DNA of 6,237 nucleotides from Armatimonadota bacterium (GTDB taxonomy: Bacteria; Armatimonadota; Zipacnadia; Zipacnadales; FEN-943). How positions within the stretch are numbered: position 1 is the first letter of the stretch; the number at the start of each line of letters is the position of its first letter. The stretch covers positions 1-6,237 of the forward strand of contig JANZZA010000068.1 in assembly GCA_026419655.1 (NCBI GenBank), read 5' to 3'. A model generated the notes under the pieces. That model saw only the letters and a list, made by a program, of their open reading frames with translations. It made no database searches and was not told the DNA's origin. The position numbers and the translations under genes were made by a program. Of the stretch, positions 4,677-6,237 are shown piece after piece.

Positions 4677-6237
4677 TATAATCCCGGCTCAAAAACGTAC
4701 ACCGGGCTGCGGGTGAGGCGGAGCAGCACGCGCCCTCGCAGGGGCACGCCGCTCATTGACCGGGCGCCGCGCATTTCCCTTCCAAACATGTCCCAAACCT
4801 TCACGTTTTCGCTCTTCACAGGCACCGTCAGCTCCGTTTCCTCATCCCGATTGCTCCACGCGACGGTCATCATCCCGTTGGGCTTGCGGAAACGGAAAAA
4901 CCACACCGTCGTGCCTGGCGCCATGGTTGCGTCGCTGCGGGCTTCCCAGTCAACAAATTCAGCGTCACCCAGCCGGTCGGTCATCACAGCGAAGGCTACA
5001 AGAGCCGCCGTCGGGCTGCCGTCCCACTCAACAAGAGTCTTGGCATTGCGCGGCTCCCAGGATGAGCCGTATGTAGCCAGCAGCCAGTAAAACGTCCTCT
5101 CCACGCCAGCCGCCCACTCCCCCACGAAACACCTCACCACCGCATTGGCCGCGTCCAGGCTGCTCATCTGAGGGGTCTCATAAGCTTTGGGTGGGTCGGG
5201 CTGGGTCCTAAATTCGCGCGCCAGGTCCGCCTCGGTCATGTGGCACTCCGTATCCCAGAGGGGCACCATCCTGCCTTTCTCGGCCATTATGTCCTTCAAC
5301 CGGCCGATGTAGTTGACTTCGTCCTTCGGGCCAAGGAAGCCCGTCTCCTCCACTGTGTTGCGCACGTATCCTTGCGGCGTCCAGGAAGCATAGTGGAACG
5401 CTGCCACGTCCATAAGGTCCAGCGCGCGGCTGCGCAGCAGCGGCTCCAGCCCGCCCGCATGCGTCACCGTCCCACCCACCAGCACCAGGCCTTCGTCCAC
5501 CGATTTCAGTACCGAGTACGTGCGCTCCAGCAGTACCGTGTATTCGTCAACCCAGTTTCCGCCTTCCGGCACCTGCAGATAGCCCGGGTGATTCGGCTCG
5601 TTCCACAGCCCCCAGTGGATGATGTAGGGCCTGTAATGTTCTGCCACGCGGCGCACGTATTCATCCCACGTGGCCCAGTCGGTCGGATAGTTGGGGTTGG
5701 GCCATGGCCCGCCGTACTCTTCGCTGCCGGGATGGGTGGCCCAGGTCGGCGGGTCAGCAAGGTTGCCGACGATGCGTATCCCGGCCTTCTCGAATTGCTG
5801 CACTGCTTCGTCATAGAACCGCCATTCTCCGGGCCGCGGCTCCGCGCAGAACCACTTTGTAAACAACGGCGGCGAACAGAAGACCCACCGGATACCTATC
5901 ATGCGGGCCAGGTTTATCAGCCAGGGCCGATTTTCCATATCCGCGCCAAAGCGGCTGGCCTCAGCGCCCTGCGAAGAAGTCGGCAACTCCCGCCGCGGCA
6001 CGACCGCGAGCAGCAGCTCGGCGGTGTCAGAGCGGCGGTTGCGTGCCGCAACAACCTCGGCGTAAACGTGATACAGGCCTGTTCCGCGCAGCTCAACCGG
6101 CAGCTTCACCTCGGAAAGCCTGCCCGCCTTTATCTGCGCCGCCGTCTTGCCGTCCATGAGCTGCTGGCCCCACGCGTCCTCAACCCAGTAGCGGACGGCA
6201 GCCCCACGAAGGTCGGCCTCCGCGAAAATACGCGCCA
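4676..6237 (-). CDS. GH39-like glycoside hydrolase (clan GH-A), 5' end beyond window
   Basis: Probable retaining glycosidase acting on a plant or microbial polysaccharide or oligosaccharide; substrate unknown. Numbering from the in-frame ATG at 6157, a (beta/alpha)8-type domain spans about residues 70-390. HWGLWNEPNH carries the likely acid/base Glu187 (codon 5599-5597) and PLWDTECH the likely nucleophile Glu304 (codon 5248-5246). The 117-residue spacing fits GH39 beta-xylosidases. GNLADPPTWA and AAFHYASW fit inner strands of such a barrel. The last 90 or so residues look like a beta-sandwich (VWFFRFRKPNGMMTVAWSN onward). The gene is partial: codons upstream of 6157 stay open to 6237 and encode a strand-rich segment including VRYWVEDAWGQQL that continues naturally into the called protein, and no ribosome site precedes ATG 6157. 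A signal peptide would lie outside the window. Alternatives are other clan A families with a WNEPN motif, such as GH5, GH30 or unclassified groups. Confidence 0.85.
   Translation of the reverse strand, partial: ARIFAEADLRGAAVRYWVEDAWGQQLMDGKTAAQIKAGRLSEVKLPVELRGTGLYHVYAEVVAARNRRSDTAELLLAVVPRRELPTSSQGAEASRFGADMENRPWLINLARMIGIRWVFCSPPLFTKWFCAEPRPGEWRFYDEAVQQFEKAGIRIVGNLADPPTWATHPGSEEYGGPWPNPNYPTDWATWDEYVRRVAEHYRPYIIHWGLWNEPNHPGYLQVPEGGNWVDEYTVLLERTYSVLKSVDEGLVLVGGTVTHAGGLEPLLRSRALDLMDVAAFHYASWTPQGYVRNTVEETGFLGPKDEVNYIGRLKDIMAEKGRMVPLWDTECHMTEADLAREFRTQPDPPKAYETPQMSSLDAANAVVRCFVGEWAAGVERTFYWLLATYGSSWEPRNAKTLVEWDGSPTAALVAFAVMTDRLGDAEFVDWEARSDATMAPGTTVWFFRFRKPNGMMTVAWSNRDEETELTVPVKSENVKVWDMFGREMRGARSMSGVPLRGRVLLRLTRSPVYVFEPGL

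Noticed and set aside
4677..4682. Perfect TATAAT on the plus strand, as an antisense promoter into the glycosidase gene
   Set aside because: The best upstream hexamer, TTCACC at 4652, is a poor -35 with a 19-bp spacer. About one TATAAT is expected by chance on two strands of a window this size and composition.

Overview
The window is a GC-rich (roughly 60 %), densely coded stretch of a bacterial chromosome. It carries five rightward genes and one leftward gene that runs off the right edge. Bacterial features are a lipoprotein signal peptide, Shine-Dalgarno-like sites, GTG starts and overlapping genes. The phylum cannot be fixed from the sequence alone. The mix of a zinc/manganese-type ABC importer, a sugar-releasing clan GH-A glycosidase and a nucleoside hydrolase would suit Armatimonadota, Planctomycetota, Chloroflexota or GC-rich Firmicutes, but that is a guess.

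Region 1 (12-2802) is a complete metal-import operon in the order substrate-binding lipoprotein (znuA-like), ATPase (znuC-like), permease (znuB-like). The first two genes are 17 bp apart and the last two overlap in a GTGA, so co-transcription and translational coupling are very likely. The binding protein shows a three-His plus Asp ligand set, which favours zinc, but it lacks the long His-rich loop of many ZnuA proteins. The ATPase has an unusual C-terminal tail of about 47 residues. The operon's own promoter and any Zur or MntR operator lie left of the window.

Region 2 (2803-4616) holds, on the same strand, a nucleoside hydrolase of the inosine/uridine-preferring family and a NIF3/DUF34-family protein with a putative dinuclear metal site. 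The two spacers (96 bp and 83 bp with the starts chosen here) contain small dyad elements: two copies of a GTCACAG-type inverted repeat before the nucleoside hydrolase, and a perfect 7-bp stem before the NIF3-like gene. The NIF3-like protein has His-Glu-Pro where the family usually has His-His-Pro.

Region 3 (4676-6237, minus strand) is the C-terminal part of a GH39-like glycoside hydrolase that converges on the NIF3-like gene. The first in-frame ATG inside the window is not its true start, because the reading frame stays open to the window edge and encodes part of an N-terminal beta-sandwich-like domain. The two putative catalytic glutamates are visible.

Taken together: metal import, a metal-binding NIF3-like protein of unsettled function, nucleoside salvage and carbohydrate breakdown. 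The first two could be functionally linked, but this is inference. I see no mobile element, CRISPR array, RNA gene or clearly novel multi-gene system. The points most worth a second look are the variant NIF3 metal site beside a zinc importer, the dyad repeats upstream of the nucleoside hydrolase, the ATPase tail and the nucleoside hydrolase active-site variant.
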